Assembly: GCA_944383765.1 (NCBI GenBank)
Contig: CALWQT010000002.1
Span: 62,001 to 126,000 of the forward strand
Length of the DNA: 64,000 nucleotides
Reading direction: 5' to 3'
Origin: an uncultured Lachnospiraceae bacterium
GTDB lineage: Bacteria; Bacillota; Clostridia; Lachnospirales; Lachnospiraceae
Each line of letters begins with the position of its first letter. The stretch's first letter is position 1. Under the pieces are notes generated by a model. It had not been told where the DNA came from. It saw only the letters and a program-made list of their open reading frames with translations, and made no database searches. Positions 9,030 through 18,297 of the stretch are shown piece after piece. The position numbers and the translations under genes are program-made.

Positions 9030-9956
9030 ATGCACGGAGTTACGATTACAGAATTGATAGAAAAGTGGAATCTGAAAAATACAACACCGGAGATCGACAC
9101 AGAGAAAATTGTGCTCACCCACCCGGAAGTGAACAGACCGGCGCTTCAGCTGACCGGATTTTTTGACCATTTTGATAATGAGAGAATCCAGATCATAGGT
9201 TATGTGGAACAGGCTTATATTTCCACCATGGAGCAGACGATCAAGGTAAAACGGTACGAGCAGCTGGTTTCCAGCAAGATTCCATGTCTGGTATTCAGCA
9301 GGGGACAGATGCCGGACGAAGACCTGATCACCGTATGTAATTATTATGGAGTGCCATGTCTGGTATCAGAAAAGGCTACATCAGACCTGATGGCAGAAGT
9401 GATCCGCTGGCTGAAAGTAAAACTGGCTCCCTGCATCAGTATCCATGGCGTACTGGTAGACGTTTTTGGCGAGGGTGTACTGATCATGGGCGAGAGCGGT
9501 ATTGGAAAAAGTGAGGCAGCGCTGGAGCTGATTAAACGCGGGCACCGTCTGGTTACGGATGATGTGGTGGAGATCCGGAAAGTCAGCGACGATACTCTGA
9601 TTGGCAATGCCCCGGATATTACCAAACATTTTATTGAACTGAGAGGCATTGGAATCATAGATGTGAAAGCTCTGTTTGGAGTAGAAAGCGTAAAGGATAC
9701 CCAGCAGATTGATATGGTGATCAAGCTGGAAGACTGGGATAAAGATAAAGAGTATGACCGGCTGGGCCTGGAAGACCAGTATACGGAATTCCTGGGAAAT
9801 AAAGTGGTGTGTCATTCTATACCGATCCGGCCCGGCAGAAATCTGGCGATCATTGTAGAGTCTGCATCTGTCAACTACAGACAGAAGAAGATGGGATATA
9901 ATGCGGCACAGGAGCTGTACCGCAGAGTCCAGGCAAATTTTGCCCGCAAGGATTGA
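9030..9956 (+). CDS. hprK: HPr kinase/phosphorylase
   Basis: Bifunctional sensor that phosphorylates Ser46 of HPr/Crh when glycolytic intermediates are high and removes the phosphate when phosphate is high; it drives CcpA-dependent catabolite control. Residues ~154-161 are the Walker A GESGIGKSE, with the catalytic-region His in SIHG just before it. The signature IELRGIGIIDVKALFG and a C-terminal basic stretch follow. The start at 9030 is set by AAGGAGGT 7 nt upstream, which excludes the GTG at 9021. A Crh-like substrate is encoded four genes downstream, and pfkA, whose product fructose-1,6-bisphosphate stimulates the kinase in other Firmicutes, lies beyond dnaE. Confidence 0.96.
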   Translation: MHGVTITELIEKWNLKNTTPEIDTEKIVLTHPEVNRPALQLTGFFDHFDNERIQIIGYVEQAYISTMEQTIKVKRYEQLVSSKIPCLVFSRGQMPDEDLITVCNYYGVPCLVSEKATSDLMAEVIRWLKVKLAPCISIHGVLVDVFGEGVLIMGESGIGKSEAALELIKRGHRLVTDDVVEIRKVSDDTLIGNAPDITKHFIELRGIGIIDVKALFGVESVKDTQQIDMVIKLEDWDKDKEYDRLGLEDQYTEFLGNKVVCHSIPIRPGRNLAIIVESASVNYRQKKMGYNAAQELYRRVQANFARKD

Positions 9957-9984
9957 AACAGAAATGTTTGAATTGAGGAAAGAT

Positions 9985-10920
9985 ATGAATGATTTTTTGG
10001 AACAGCTGCGTCAGGCGGCAAAGAATGGTACGGTAAAAGAACAGGAATCCATGGCGTCCCATGTGACATTCCGGGCCGGAGGCTGTGCGGATTATTATGT
10101 GGAACCTGCCGGGGAAGAAGAACTGGCTGCCGTGGTCCGGCTTTGCAGAAAGGCGGATATGCCGTTTTACATTCTTGGAAACGGCAGTAATCTGCTGGTG
10201 GGAGACTTTGGCTATCATGGGGTTATGATACACATGGGAAAATCCTGGGATACCTGTCGGATTGCTGGAAATCAGGTGACTGCAGGTGCCGGGATCCTGC
10301 TATCCCGTGTGGCCAGGGAAGCTTTGGACCATTCCCTGACGGGACTGGAGGCAGCAGCGGGCATTCCGGGTACGATTGGAGGAGCCATGGTCATGAATGC
10401 CGGCGCTTACGGATTTGAGATGAAAGACGTGGTGCAGTCTGTCAGGGTCATGGACCGGGAAGGGAAGATCCAGACGTTATCCTGTGACCAGCTGGAACTG
10501 AGCTACCGGCATAGCTGTATTCCGGACAAAGGTTATATTGTGCTGGAAGTGGAACTGGAATTACATCCGGGCGATCCGGCAACAATTAAACATTCCATGG
10601 AAGATTTTGCAGCCCGGAGAAAAGAAAAACAGCCGCTGGAATATCCAAGCGCAGGGAGTACATTCAAAAGACCGGAAGGTTATTTTGCCGGTAAACTGAT
10701 ACAGGATGCGGGACTTCGGGGATACCAGGTGGGAGGAGCCCAGGTTTCGGAAAAACATTGCGGTTTTGTGATCAACCGGGGAGGCGCTACGGCAGGAGAT
10801 ATCATGCAGCTCTGCCGGGACGTGCAGGACAAAGTCAGGGAACAGTTTGGTGTATCTATGGAAATGGAAGTACGGACGCTGGGACAGTTTGAATGTACGG
10901 AGGGGAAGGACTTGGAATGA
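9985..10920 (+). CDS. murB: UDP-N-acetylenolpyruvoylglucosamine reductase
   Basis: FAD enzyme that completes UDP-N-acetylmuramate synthesis for peptidoglycan. Motifs: FRAGGCADYYVEP (FAD-binding), ILGNGSNLLV, GIPGTIGGAMVMNAGAYG and the catalytic AGSTFKRP. The organisation matches the Gram-positive type II enzyme. The start was chosen at 9985 because TTGAGGAAAG precedes it; an upstream in-frame ATG at 9964 has no site, and 9901 would overlap hprK. The stop overlaps the rapZ start (ATGA). Confidence 0.95.
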   Translation: MNDFLEQLRQAAKNGTVKEQESMASHVTFRAGGCADYYVEPAGEEELAAVVRLCRKADMPFYILGNGSNLLVGDFGYHGVMIHMGKSWDTCRIAGNQVTAGAGILLSRVAREALDHSLTGLEAAAGIPGTIGGAMVMNAGAYGFEMKDVVQSVRVMDREGKIQTLSCDQLELSYRHSCIPDKGYIVLEVELELHPGDPATIKHSMEDFAARRKEKQPLEYPSAGSTFKRPEGYFAGKLIQDAGLRGYQVGGAQVSEKHCGFVINRGGATAGDIMQLCRDVQDKVREQFGVSMEMEVRTLGQFECTEGKDLE

Positions 10921-11786
10921 AACTGGTAATTGTCACTGGAATGTCGGGAGCAGGAAAAACAGTTGCTTTGAAAATGCTGGAGGATATGGGTTTCTACTGC
11001 GTAGATAATCTTCCTGTCCTTCTGGTTGAAAAATTTGTAGAGCTTCTGAAAGAGAACCCTGGTGGGGTGAAAGATGCAGCAATTGGCGTAGATATCCGCA
11101 GTGGCGGGGAACTTCCCCAGCTGAAAGAAATTCTGGACAGATGGAAACAAGAAGGCTTGCCATATGAAATCCTTTTTCTGGATTCCAGCGACCAGGTATT
11201 GATCAAACGGTATAAGGAAACCAGAAGGACACATCCGCTGGCAGGCCGGGGACGGCTGGATAAAGGAATTGCCAAGGAGCGGGAGCAGGTGGGCTTTTTA
11301 AAGGAACGGGCAGATTATATCCTGGATACCAGCACCCTTCTTACCAGGGAACTGAGAGAGGAACTGGCTGGAATATTCCGGGGTGGCCAGGCATTCGGGA
11401 ATCTGTTTATTACCGTTTTGTCTTTTGGATTCAAATATGGAATCCCTTCTGATGCAGACCTGGTGTTTGATGTCCGTTTTTTGCCCAATCCGTATTATGA
11501 GCCGGCCTTGAAGGAGCATACCGGGCAGGAACAGGAAGTAAAAGATTATGTGATGCGGGGCGGTACCTGCCAGATGTTTTTAGGGAAACTTTATGATATG
11601 ATGGAATTTCTGATCCCGAATTATATTAAAGAAGGGAAGAACCAGCTGGTGATCGCCATTGGCTGTACCGGCGGCAGGCATCGGTCCGTTACGGTGGCAG
11701 AAGCCCTTTATGGAAAACTCAGGGAAAGAAGTGAAATCGGCTGTAAGCTGGAACACAGAGATGTAGACAAAGACGGCAGAAGATAG
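10917..11786 (+). CDS. rapZ: RNase adapter / nucleotide-binding protein RapZ (YvcJ family)
   Basis: P-loop protein that binds amino-sugar precursor or nucleotides and, in Enterobacteria, controls GlmS expression; in Bacillus the homologue YvcJ affects competence. The 289 residues show Walker A GMSGAGKT at the N-terminus, FYCVDNLP, the Walker B-like region, LRFDVRFLPNPY-type motif (VFDVRFLPNPYY) and GCTGGRHRSV near the C-terminus. Translation is coupled to murB by ATGA overlap. The start at 10917 is supported by GGAGGGG upstream. Confidence 0.93.
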   Translation: MKLVIVTGMSGAGKTVALKMLEDMGFYCVDNLPVLLVEKFVELLKENPGGVKDAAIGVDIRSGGELPQLKEILDRWKQEGLPYEILFLDSSDQVLIKRYKETRRTHPLAGRGRLDKGIAKEREQVGFLKERADYILDTSTLLTRELREELAGIFRGGQAFGNLFITVLSFGFKYGIPSDADLVFDVRFLPNPYYEPALKEHTGQEQEVKDYVMRGGTCQMFLGKLYDMMEFLIPNYIKEGKNQLVIAIGCTGGRHRSVTVAEALYGKLRERSEIGCKLEHRDVDKDGRR

Positions 11787-11798
11787 CAGGAGTGGGAT

Positions 11799-12773
11799 AT
11801 GTCATTTTCTTCCAGGGTAAAAGAAGAACTTTCGCGGCAGATCAGCCCGGCGAGACACTGTCAGATTGCGGAAATTGCGGCAATTTTAAGTTTGTGCGGT
11901 CGGATACAGATCTCTGACCGGGACAGGTATTGTATAAAAATTCATACGGAAAATGTGGCAGTTGCAAGAAAGTACTTTACATTATTGAAAAAAACATTTA
12001 ATATAATTACTGATGTCTCCATAAGGCGGACTGCATATTTGAAAAAAAATCAGGTATATACAGTCATTGTTCAGAAACATGAAGATGCCTACCGCGTGCT
12101 TCAGGCTACAAAACTTCTGACTGCGGATGGGGAGATCCAGGAAAATCTTTCTATTGTAAGAAATGTGGTAACGCAGCAGGCGTGCTGCCGACGGGCATTT
12201 CTCAGGGGAGCGTTTCTTGCCGCCGGTTCCATCAGTGATCCGGAGAAGTTTTATCATTTTGAGATTGTCTGCACGACAGAGGCAAAGGCGGGGCAGCTGA
12301 AAGAAATTATGGCGACCTTTGGCCTGGATGCTAAAATTGTAGTGCGTAAAAAATATTATGTGGTATATATCAAAGAGGGCAGTCAGATCGTCGATATCCT
12401 GAATGTGATGGATGCCCCTATCTCTCTCATGGAGCTGGAAAATATCAGGATCCTGAAAGAGATGCGCAATAGTGTCAACCGGCAGGTGAATTGTGAAACT
12501 GCCAATATCAACAAAACGGTGTCTGCTGCCGTAAAGCAGATAAGGGATATAGAATATATCCGTGATACAATTGGTTTTGGGGCCCTTCCTGAAAATCTGG
12601 AGCAGATGGCACAGGTGAGGCTGCTGAGACCGGAAGCAACACTTAAGGAGCTTGGGGAAGCTCTTGACCCGCCTGTGGGGAAGTCAGGTGTTAATCACAG
12701 ACTTCGCCGTCTCAGTGAAATTGCGGAATCTCTGAGAGAGCAGGCGACGGAAACGAAGGTTTCCAAGGAATGA
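11799..12773 (+). CDS. whiA: DNA-binding protein WhiA
   Basis: A 324-residue sporulation/cell-division-associated DNA-binding protein with an N-terminal degenerate LAGLIDADG homing-endonuclease fold (FLRGAFLAAGSISDPEK) and a C-terminal helix-turn-helix (TLKELGEALDPPVGKSGVNHRLRRL). In Bacillus it supports chromosome segregation and division. It follows rapZ by 12 bp. The yvcK gene that lies between rapZ and whiA in Bacillus is absent here. Confidence 0.95.
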   Translation: MSFSSRVKEELSRQISPARHCQIAEIAAILSLCGRIQISDRDRYCIKIHTENVAVARKYFTLLKKTFNIITDVSIRRTAYLKKNQVYTVIVQKHEDAYRVLQATKLLTADGEIQENLSIVRNVVTQQACCRRAFLRGAFLAAGSISDPEKFYHFEIVCTTEAKAGQLKEIMATFGLDAKIVVRKKYYVVYIKEGSQIVDILNVMDAPISLMELENIRILKEMRNSVNRQVNCETANINKTVSAAVKQIRDIEYIRDTIGFGALPENLEQMAQVRLLRPEATLKELGEALDPPVGKSGVNHRLRRLSEIAESLREQATETKVSKE

Positions 12774-12783
12774 GGAGGATATT

Positions 12784-13038
12784 ATGACAAAAAAGACAAT
12801 TAGGATTGAACTTGTATCAGGACTTGAAGCAAGGCCGGTTGCCATGCTGGTGCAGATTGCCAGCCAGTACGAGAGTAGTATCTATGTGGAAAATGATGGA
12901 GCCCGTTTTAATGCAAAGAGCATCATGGGAATGATGACACTGGGATTAAGTGCGGGGGACAATATCACCGTCAGCGCAGACGGGCCGGATGAAGACGCTG
13001 CGATTGAGGAAATTGAAAAATATCTTAGTACCAAATAA
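12784..13038 (+). CDS. Crh-like HPr-family protein with Glu15 in place of the phosphorylatable His
   Basis: An 84-residue HPr fold. Ordinary HPr has G-[LI]-H-A-R-P with His15 carrying the PTS phosphate; here the motif is GLEARP with Glu exactly at position 15 (codon GAA at 12826-12828). Ser46 is intact in NAKSIMGMM, so HprK can still phosphorylate the protein. This is the residue pattern of Bacillus Crh, which has Gln15 and acts only as a CcpA corepressor. The gene sits in the same cluster as hprK. Inference: a regulatory, non-PTS protein; the acidic residue could mimic phosphorylation at position 15. A true ptsH should exist elsewhere in the genome. Confidence 0.9.
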   Translation: MTKKTIRIELVSGLEARPVAMLVQIASQYESSIYVENDGARFNAKSIMGMMTLGLSAGDNITVSADGPDEDAAIEEIEKYLSTK

Positions 13039-13056
13039 AACAAATATGAAAATTTC

Positions 13057-13085
13057 AGGAGACAGTTTTTACTGTCTCCTTTTTG
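13057..13085 (+). terminator. Intrinsic terminator after the Crh-like gene
   Basis: Perfect stem AGGAGACAGT / ACTGTCTCCT with a TTTT loop, followed by TTTTT. Confidence 0.93.
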
Positions 13086-13092
13086 CTTTCTC

Positions 13093-13121
13093 TATGTGAA
13101 ACCGGAAATTTATGATATAAT
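13093..13121 (+). promoter_or_regulatory. Candidate dnaE promoter (good -10, weak -35)
   Basis: TATAAT at 13116-13121 lies about 55 bp before the dnaE start, just after the terminator. The hexamer 17 bp upstream (TATGTG) is a poor -35, so only the -10 is persuasive. Confidence 0.35.
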
Positions 13122-13175
13122 TCCCATATCCGGTTTTTAACGGAGACAGATTCGATAAGATAAAGGAGAATATCA

Positions 13176-16100
13176 ATGGCATTTACACATTTGCATGTCC
13201 ATACGGAATACAGTCTTCTTGATGGTTCCAGTAAAATTGAAGAGCTGGTGGCCAGAGCAAAGGAACTGGATATGGACAGTCTGGCAATCACCGACCACGG
13301 CGTCATGTATGGTGCCGTTGCATTTTATAAAGCGGCAAAAGCAGCAGGGATCAAGCCTATCATCGGAAGCGAGGTTTATGTAGCTCCGGTTTCCAGATTT
13401 GACAGGGAAACAGGAGATGGGAGAGACCGGTATTACCACCTGGTATTGCTGGCGGAAAATGATACAGGATATCATAACCTGATGAAAATCGTGTCAAAAG
13501 GCTTTGTGGACGGTTTTTATTATAAACCCAGGGTAGACTATGAAGTACTGGAACAGTATCATGAGGGAGTGATTGCCTTAAGTGCCTGTCTTGCAGGAGA
13601 AGTCCCCAGATATCTGGAGCGAGGGCTTTATGAGAAAGCAAAGGAGGCGGCACTCCGGTATGAAAAGATTTTTGGAAAAGGGAATTTTTTCCTGGAACTT
13701 CAGGACCATGGGATTCCTGCCCAGAAAAGCGTAAATCAGGGGCTTCTGCGCCTGAGCAGGGAACTGGATATAGACCTGGTGGCTACCAACGATATTCATT
13801 ACACCTTTGATACGGACGTAGATGCCCATGATATCTTACTGTGTATCCAGACAGGAAAAAAAGTGGCGGATGAAAACCGTATGAGATATGAGGGAGGGCA
13901 GTATTACTGCAAATCGGAGGAAGAGATGCGGAAACTGTTTCCCTATGCCCAGGAAGCTCTGGACAATACCCAGAAGATTGCGGACCGGTGTAATGTGGAG
14001 ATTGAATTCGGTGTGACAAAGCTGCCGAAATATGAAGTTCCGGAAGGGTATGATTCCTGGGGATATCTGAATCATCTTTGCGGGGAAGGCCTGAAAAAAA
14101 GGTATCCTGGGGACGACGGAAGTTTGAGAAAACGTCTGGATTATGAGCTGGATGTGATCCATACCATGGGATATGTGGATTATTTCCTGATCGTATGGGA
14201 TTTTATCCATTTTGCCAAGTCCCATGACATTATTGTGGGACCGGGAAGAGGGTCTGCTGCAGGAAGTATTGTTTCCTATTGCCTGGAAATCACGGATATT
14301 GACCCAGTCCGGTATAACCTGCTGTTTGAGCGTTTCCTGAACCCGGAACGTGTATCCATGCCGGATATTGATGTGGATTTCTGCTTTGAACGGAGACAGG
14401 AAGTGATTGATTATGTGGTGGAAAAGTATGGCAAAGACCAGGTAGTCCAGATCGTCACATTCGGTACCTTTGCTGCCAGAGGCGTGGTCCGGGATGTAGG
14501 ACGGGTTCTGGATATGCCCTATGCCAAATGCGATGCCATCGCCAAAATGATTCCTAAAGATCTGGGGATTACCCTGGATAAAGCGCTGAAAAGCAGCCCT
14601 GACCTGCGGAATGCTTACCAGACAGATGATGAAGTGAAATACCTGATCGATATGTCAAAAAGGCTGGAAGGATTGCCCAGGCATACTTCCATGCATGCAG
14701 CCGGGGTGGTGATCAGCCGCCTGTCTGTTGACGAGTATGTGCCTCTTTCCAGAGGAGCAGATGGAACCATCACCACCCAGTTTACCATGACGGAACTGGA
14801 AGAACTGGGACTTTTAAAAATGGATTTTCTTGGGCTCAGAACGCTGACTGTGATCCAGAACGCAGTTAAACTGGCGGAGAAAAATCATGGTATCAGCCTG
14901 GACCTGATGAAGATTGACTATAACGATAAAAATGTGATGGATATGATCGGAAGCGGAAAAGATGAAGGGGTTTTCCAGCTGGAGAGCGGGGGAATGAAAA
15001 GCTTCATGAAGGAGTTAAAACCCCGTACCCTGGAAGATATTATTGCCGGAATCTCTCTTTACCGTCCCGGCCCCATGGATTTTATCCCCAAATATCTGAA
15101 AGGGAAGAATGACCCTTCCGCTATCACCTATGACTGTCCCCAGATGGAAGCTATTCTGGAAGCTACTTATGGCTGTATTGTCTACCAGGAGCAGGTCATG
15201 CAGATTGTCCGGGATCTGGCGGGATATACCATGGGAAGGAGTGACCTGGTGCGCCGTGCCATGTCGAAGAAAAAAGCTTCTGTTATGGAAAAAGAACGCC
15301 AGAATTTTGTGTACGGCAACCCGGAAGAGGGAGTAAAAGGCTGCGTGGCAAATGGGATTGATGAACAGACAGCAAATCATATTTATGATGAGATGACTGA
15401 TTTTGCCAAATATGCGTTCAATAAGTCCCATGCTGCCTGCTATGCAGTGGTATCTTACCAGACTGCATATCTGAAATATTATTATCCCCAGGAGTTCATG
15501 GCGGCCCTGCTTACTTCGGTTATGGACAATGTGGCAAAAATATCGGAATACATCCTTACCTGCCGGCAGATGGGAATTCCTATTTTATCTCCGGATATCA
15601 ATGAAGGAGTCAGTGGCTTTTCGGTTTCGGGAGATTCCATCCGTTATGGGTTATCTGCCATTAAGAGCATAGGAAGAAATGTGGTGGAATCCATTGAAAG
15701 GGAGAGGGCAGTTGGAGGGCCTTTTGTATCCCTGGATGATTTTATCAGCAGGATAAGTGGAAAAGAGATCAACAAGAAGACGGTGGAGAATTTCATTAAA
15801 TCAGGGGCTTTGGACAGTTTGCCCGGCAATCGCAGGCAGAAGCTGGCAGCGGTTCCGGAGATGATGGAGCAGAAAAGCAGGGAGAGGAAAAATTCTCTCA
15901 CAGGACAGATGAGCCTGTTTGATTTTGTGGAGGAAGATGCCAAAGAAGAATTCCGTATTTCCATGCCGGACCTGCCGGAGTTTCCCAAGGAGGAAAAACT
16001 GGCTCTGGAAAAAGAGGTATTGGGAATTTATATTACCGGTCATCCTCTGGAAGAATATGAAGAAGGCTGGAAGAAAAATATTACAGCCATGACCACGGAT

Positions 16101-16658
16101 TTTCTTGTAGATGAGGAAACGGATGAGGCAAATGTAAGCGATGGGCAGATGGTGACGATCGGAGGCATGATCAGCGATAAAACCGTAAAGATCACAAAAA
16201 CGGGAAAAAATATGGCTTTTATTACCCTGGAAGACCTGGTGGGTTCTGTGGAAGTGCTGGTGTTTCCAAAGGACTATGAAGCCAACAGGGACCTTCTGAT
16301 GGAAGATGCAAAAGTATTTGTAAGGGGAAGAGTTTCTCTGGGGGATGAGCCGGCAGGAAAACTGATTTGCGAAAAGATCATACCGTTTGAAGAGATTCCG
16401 AAGGAACTGTGGATTCAGTTTCCTGATAAAGAAGCTTATCTGTCCGGTGAGAAGGAGCTGCTGGATATTCTTGGCGGGGAAGAAGGAAATGACCGGGTAG
16501 TCATCTATCTGCGACAGGAAAAGGCAAAGAAAATACTGCCTCCCGGATGGAATGTAAGGGCGGACAGGGCTTTAACAGAGAAACTGATGGGAATTTATGG
16601 TGAAAAAAATATCAGGGTTGTAGAAAAAACTATTGAAAAGATGGGAAAAATGAATTAG
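13176..16658 (+). CDS. dnaE: DNA polymerase III subunit alpha, DnaE type
   Basis: Replicative polymerase of family C, 1160 residues. The N-terminal PHP domain is visible (HLHVHTEYSLLDGSSK, AITDHGVMYGA), then the polymerase core with GPGRGSAAGS and the catalytic Asp pair in MPDIDVDFC. Tandem helix-hairpin-helix sequence and a C-terminal OB fold (TIGGMISDKTVKITK, GSVEVLVFPKDY) follow. In low-GC Gram-positives DnaE works beside PolC, extending primers. AAAGGAG lies 9 nt upstream of ATG. It is a separate transcription unit from the hprK cluster. Confidence 0.97.
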   Translation: MAFTHLHVHTEYSLLDGSSKIEELVARAKELDMDSLAITDHGVMYGAVAFYKAAKAAGIKPIIGSEVYVAPVSRFDRETGDGRDRYYHLVLLAENDTGYHNLMKIVSKGFVDGFYYKPRVDYEVLEQYHEGVIALSACLAGEVPRYLERGLYEKAKEAALRYEKIFGKGNFFLELQDHGIPAQKSVNQGLLRLSRELDIDLVATNDIHYTFDTDVDAHDILLCIQTGKKVADENRMRYEGGQYYCKSEEEMRKLFPYAQEALDNTQKIADRCNVEIEFGVTKLPKYEVPEGYDSWGYLNHLCGEGLKKRYPGDDGSLRKRLDYELDVIHTMGYVDYFLIVWDFIHFAKSHDIIVGPGRGSAAGSIVSYCLEITDIDPVRYNLLFERFLNPERVSMPDIDVDFCFERRQEVIDYVVEKYGKDQVVQIVTFGTFAARGVVRDVGRVLDMPYAKCDAIAKMIPKDLGITLDKALKSSPDLRNAYQTDDEVKYLIDMSKRLEGLPRHTSMHAAGVVISRLSVDEYVPLSRGADGTITTQFTMTELEELGLLKMDFLGLRTLTVIQNAVKLAEKNHGISLDLMKIDYNDKNVMDMIGSGKDEGVFQLESGGMKSFMKELKPRTLEDIIAGISLYRPGPMDFIPKYLKGKNDPSAITYDCPQMEAILEATYGCIVYQEQVMQIVRDLAGYTMGRSDLVRRAMSKKKASVMEKERQNFVYGNPEEGVKGCVANGIDEQTANHIYDEMTDFAKYAFNKSHAACYAVVSYQTAYLKYYYPQEFMAALLTSVMDNVAKISEYILTCRQMGIPILSPDINEGVSGFSVSGDSIRYGLSAIKSIGRNVVESIERERAVGGPFVSLDDFISRISGKEINKKTVENFIKSGALDSLPGNRRQKLAAVPEMMEQKSRERKNSLTGQMSLFDFVEEDAKEEFRISMPDLPEFPKEEKLALEKEVLGIYITGHPLEEYEEGWKKNITAMTTDFLVDEETDEANVSDGQMVTIGGMISDKTVKITKTGKNMAFITLEDLVGSVEVLVFPKDYEANRDLLMEDAKVFVRGRVSLGDEPAGKLICEKIIPFEEIPKELWIQFPDKEAYLSGEKELLDILGGEEGNDRVVIYLRQEKAKKILPPGWNVRADRALTEKLMGIYGEKNIRVVEKTIEKMGKMN

Positions 16659-16720
16659 AATAGCACATGATATGTGAATTTTAAATGTGAGATAACAGGA
16701 TAAATACGGAGGGATTGGCT

Positions 16721-17695
16721 ATGGCAAAAGAAGTAAAAACAATTGGTGTGTTGACAAGCGGCGGTGACGCACCGGGAATGAACGCAGCAATTCGGGCAGT
16801 AGTCAGAACCGCAATTTGTAAAGGATTAAAAGTAAAAGGAATCATGAGAGGCTATGCAGGTCTGCTCCAGGAGGAAATCGTGGATATGGACAGCACCAGC
16901 GTAGCAGATATTATCAACCGGGGCGGTACGATCCTGTATACAGCAAGATGCCAGGAGTTTACCACGGCAGAAGGCCAGCAAAGAGGTGCTGAAATCTGCA
17001 AGAAGCATGGAATAGACGGTATTGTGGTAATCGGCGGTGACGGTTCTTTCCAGGGAGCCGGAAAACTTTCTGCTCTCGGAATCAATACCATCGGACTTCC
17101 GGGAACCATCGACCTGGATATTGCATGTACGGATTATACCATCGGTTTTGATACAGCAGTGAATACTGCTATGGAAGCGATTGACCGTGTAAGGGATACT
17201 TCTACATCCCATGAGCGGTGCAGTATCATTGAAGTAATGGGAAGAAATGCCGGTTATATCGCTCTGTGGTGTGGAATTGCCAATGGTGCGGAAGATATTC
17301 TGCTTCCGGAGAAGTATGATGGGGACGAGCAGGCTCTGATCAACCGTATTATTGAAAACAGGAAGAGGGGCAAGAAACATCATATTATCATCAATGCGGA
17401 AGGAATCGGTCATTCCACATCCATGGCAAAGAGGATAGAAGCAGCTACCGGTATTGAGACGAGGGCTACGATCCTTGGTCATATGCAGAGAGGCGGCACC
17501 CCTACCTGTAAGGACAGAATGTATGCATCCATCATGGGAGCGAAGGCAGTCGAGCTGCTTTGTGCAGGAAAGAGCAACCGTGTGGTAGCCTACAAAGGCG
17601 GAGAATATGTAGACTTTGATATTCAGGAAGCATTGGCTATGACAAAAGATATTCCGGAAGACCAGTATGAGATCAGCAAAATGCTGGTGAGATAG
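16721..17695 (+). CDS. pfkA: ATP-dependent 6-phosphofructokinase
   Basis: Commits fructose-6-phosphate to glycolysis. The 324-residue bacterial type shows GVLTSGGDAPGMNAAIRA (ATP site), VVIGGDGSFQGA, the catalytic TIDLDIACTDYTIGFDTA and ILGHMQRGG. The start at 16721 follows GGAGGGA by 6-7 nt; a TTG two codons upstream is less likely. It sits 62 bp after dnaE. Its product activates HprK in related bacteria, so its position near hprK/crh is of regulatory interest. Confidence 0.97.
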   Translation: MAKEVKTIGVLTSGGDAPGMNAAIRAVVRTAICKGLKVKGIMRGYAGLLQEEIVDMDSTSVADIINRGGTILYTARCQEFTTAEGQQRGAEICKKHGIDGIVVIGGDGSFQGAGKLSALGINTIGLPGTIDLDIACTDYTIGFDTAVNTAMEAIDRVRDTSTSHERCSIIEVMGRNAGYIALWCGIANGAEDILLPEKYDGDEQALINRIIENRKRGKKHHIIINAEGIGHSTSMAKRIEAATGIETRATILGHMQRGGTPTCKDRMYASIMGAKAVELLCAGKSNRVVAYKGGEYVDFDIQEALAMTKDIPEDQYEISKMLVR

Positions 17696-17711
17696 GTCAA
17701 AACGCAATCAG

Positions 17712-17743
17712 GCGTCTGCGGCAGCGCAGACGCTTTCTTTGTT
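17712..17743 (+). terminator. Intrinsic terminator after pfkA
   Basis: Stem GCGTCTGCG / CGCAGACGC with a GCAG loop, then TTTCTTTGTT. The T-tract overlaps the -35 of the next promoter. Confidence 0.88.
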
Positions 17744-17770
17744 GCATAAAATTTAGCCCAATGGTATAAT
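17742..17770 (+). promoter_or_regulatory. Sigma-A promoter of the nusB-recN operon
   Basis: TTGCAT, 17-bp spacer, extended -10 TGG-TATAAT. The 5' untranslated region is about 75 nt and contains a small hairpin CACTTGGAAAAGTG. Confidence 0.8.
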
Positions 17771-17850
17771 ATGAACACTTGGAAAAGTGGCTTTCAGCCA
17801 GATGAAAGGCATACAAATAGATTAGTAGATCAATTCAGGAGGAGTCATCC

Positions 17851-18294
17851 ATGACCAGAAGAGAACAGAGGGAGCATTGTTTTAAAATGTTATTCTGTGC
17901 CAATTTTTATGATATGGAAGAAGCAGAACAGCAGTTGGGAATTTATTTTGATGCGCCGGAAGAGGACGATACCAATGAGGAAGGAACAGTGGAAATTGTC
18001 CATCAGGTGGAATTGAAGGAGAAGGACAAGGCTTATCTCCAGGAACGGGTGGAGCAGATTATGGAAAAAATCCCCCAGTTAGATGAGCAGCTGAACCAGG
18101 TGGCGGAAGGCTGGAAGACACGGCGTATGGGGAAAGTAGAACTGACCATCCTGCGTCAGGCGGTATATGAAATGAAATATGATGATTCGGTTCCGGAAAA
18201 AGTGGCTATCAATGAAGCAGTAGAACTGGCCAAAAAGTTCGGAGGCAGTGATTCACCTGCATTTGTAAATGGAATCCTTGCAAAGATGGTGTAA
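17851..18294 (+). CDS. nusB: Transcription antitermination factor NusB
   Basis: Helical RNA-binding protein that acts with NusE (S10) on boxA RNA to prevent termination in rRNA operons. The 147 residues contain RREQREHCFKMLFC at the N-terminus and PEKVAINEAVELAKKFG..FVNGIL at the C-terminus. An acidic insertion (EEDDTNEEG) lies around residue 35. It is the first gene of a long operon and ends 3 bp before xseA. Confidence 0.94.
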   Translation: MTRREQREHCFKMLFCANFYDMEEAEQQLGIYFDAPEEDDTNEEGTVEIVHQVELKEKDKAYLQERVEQIMEKIPQLDEQLNQVAEGWKTRRMGKVELTILRQAVYEMKYDDSVPEKVAINEAVELAKKFGGSDSPAFVNGILAKMV

Positions 18295-18297
18295 AGT

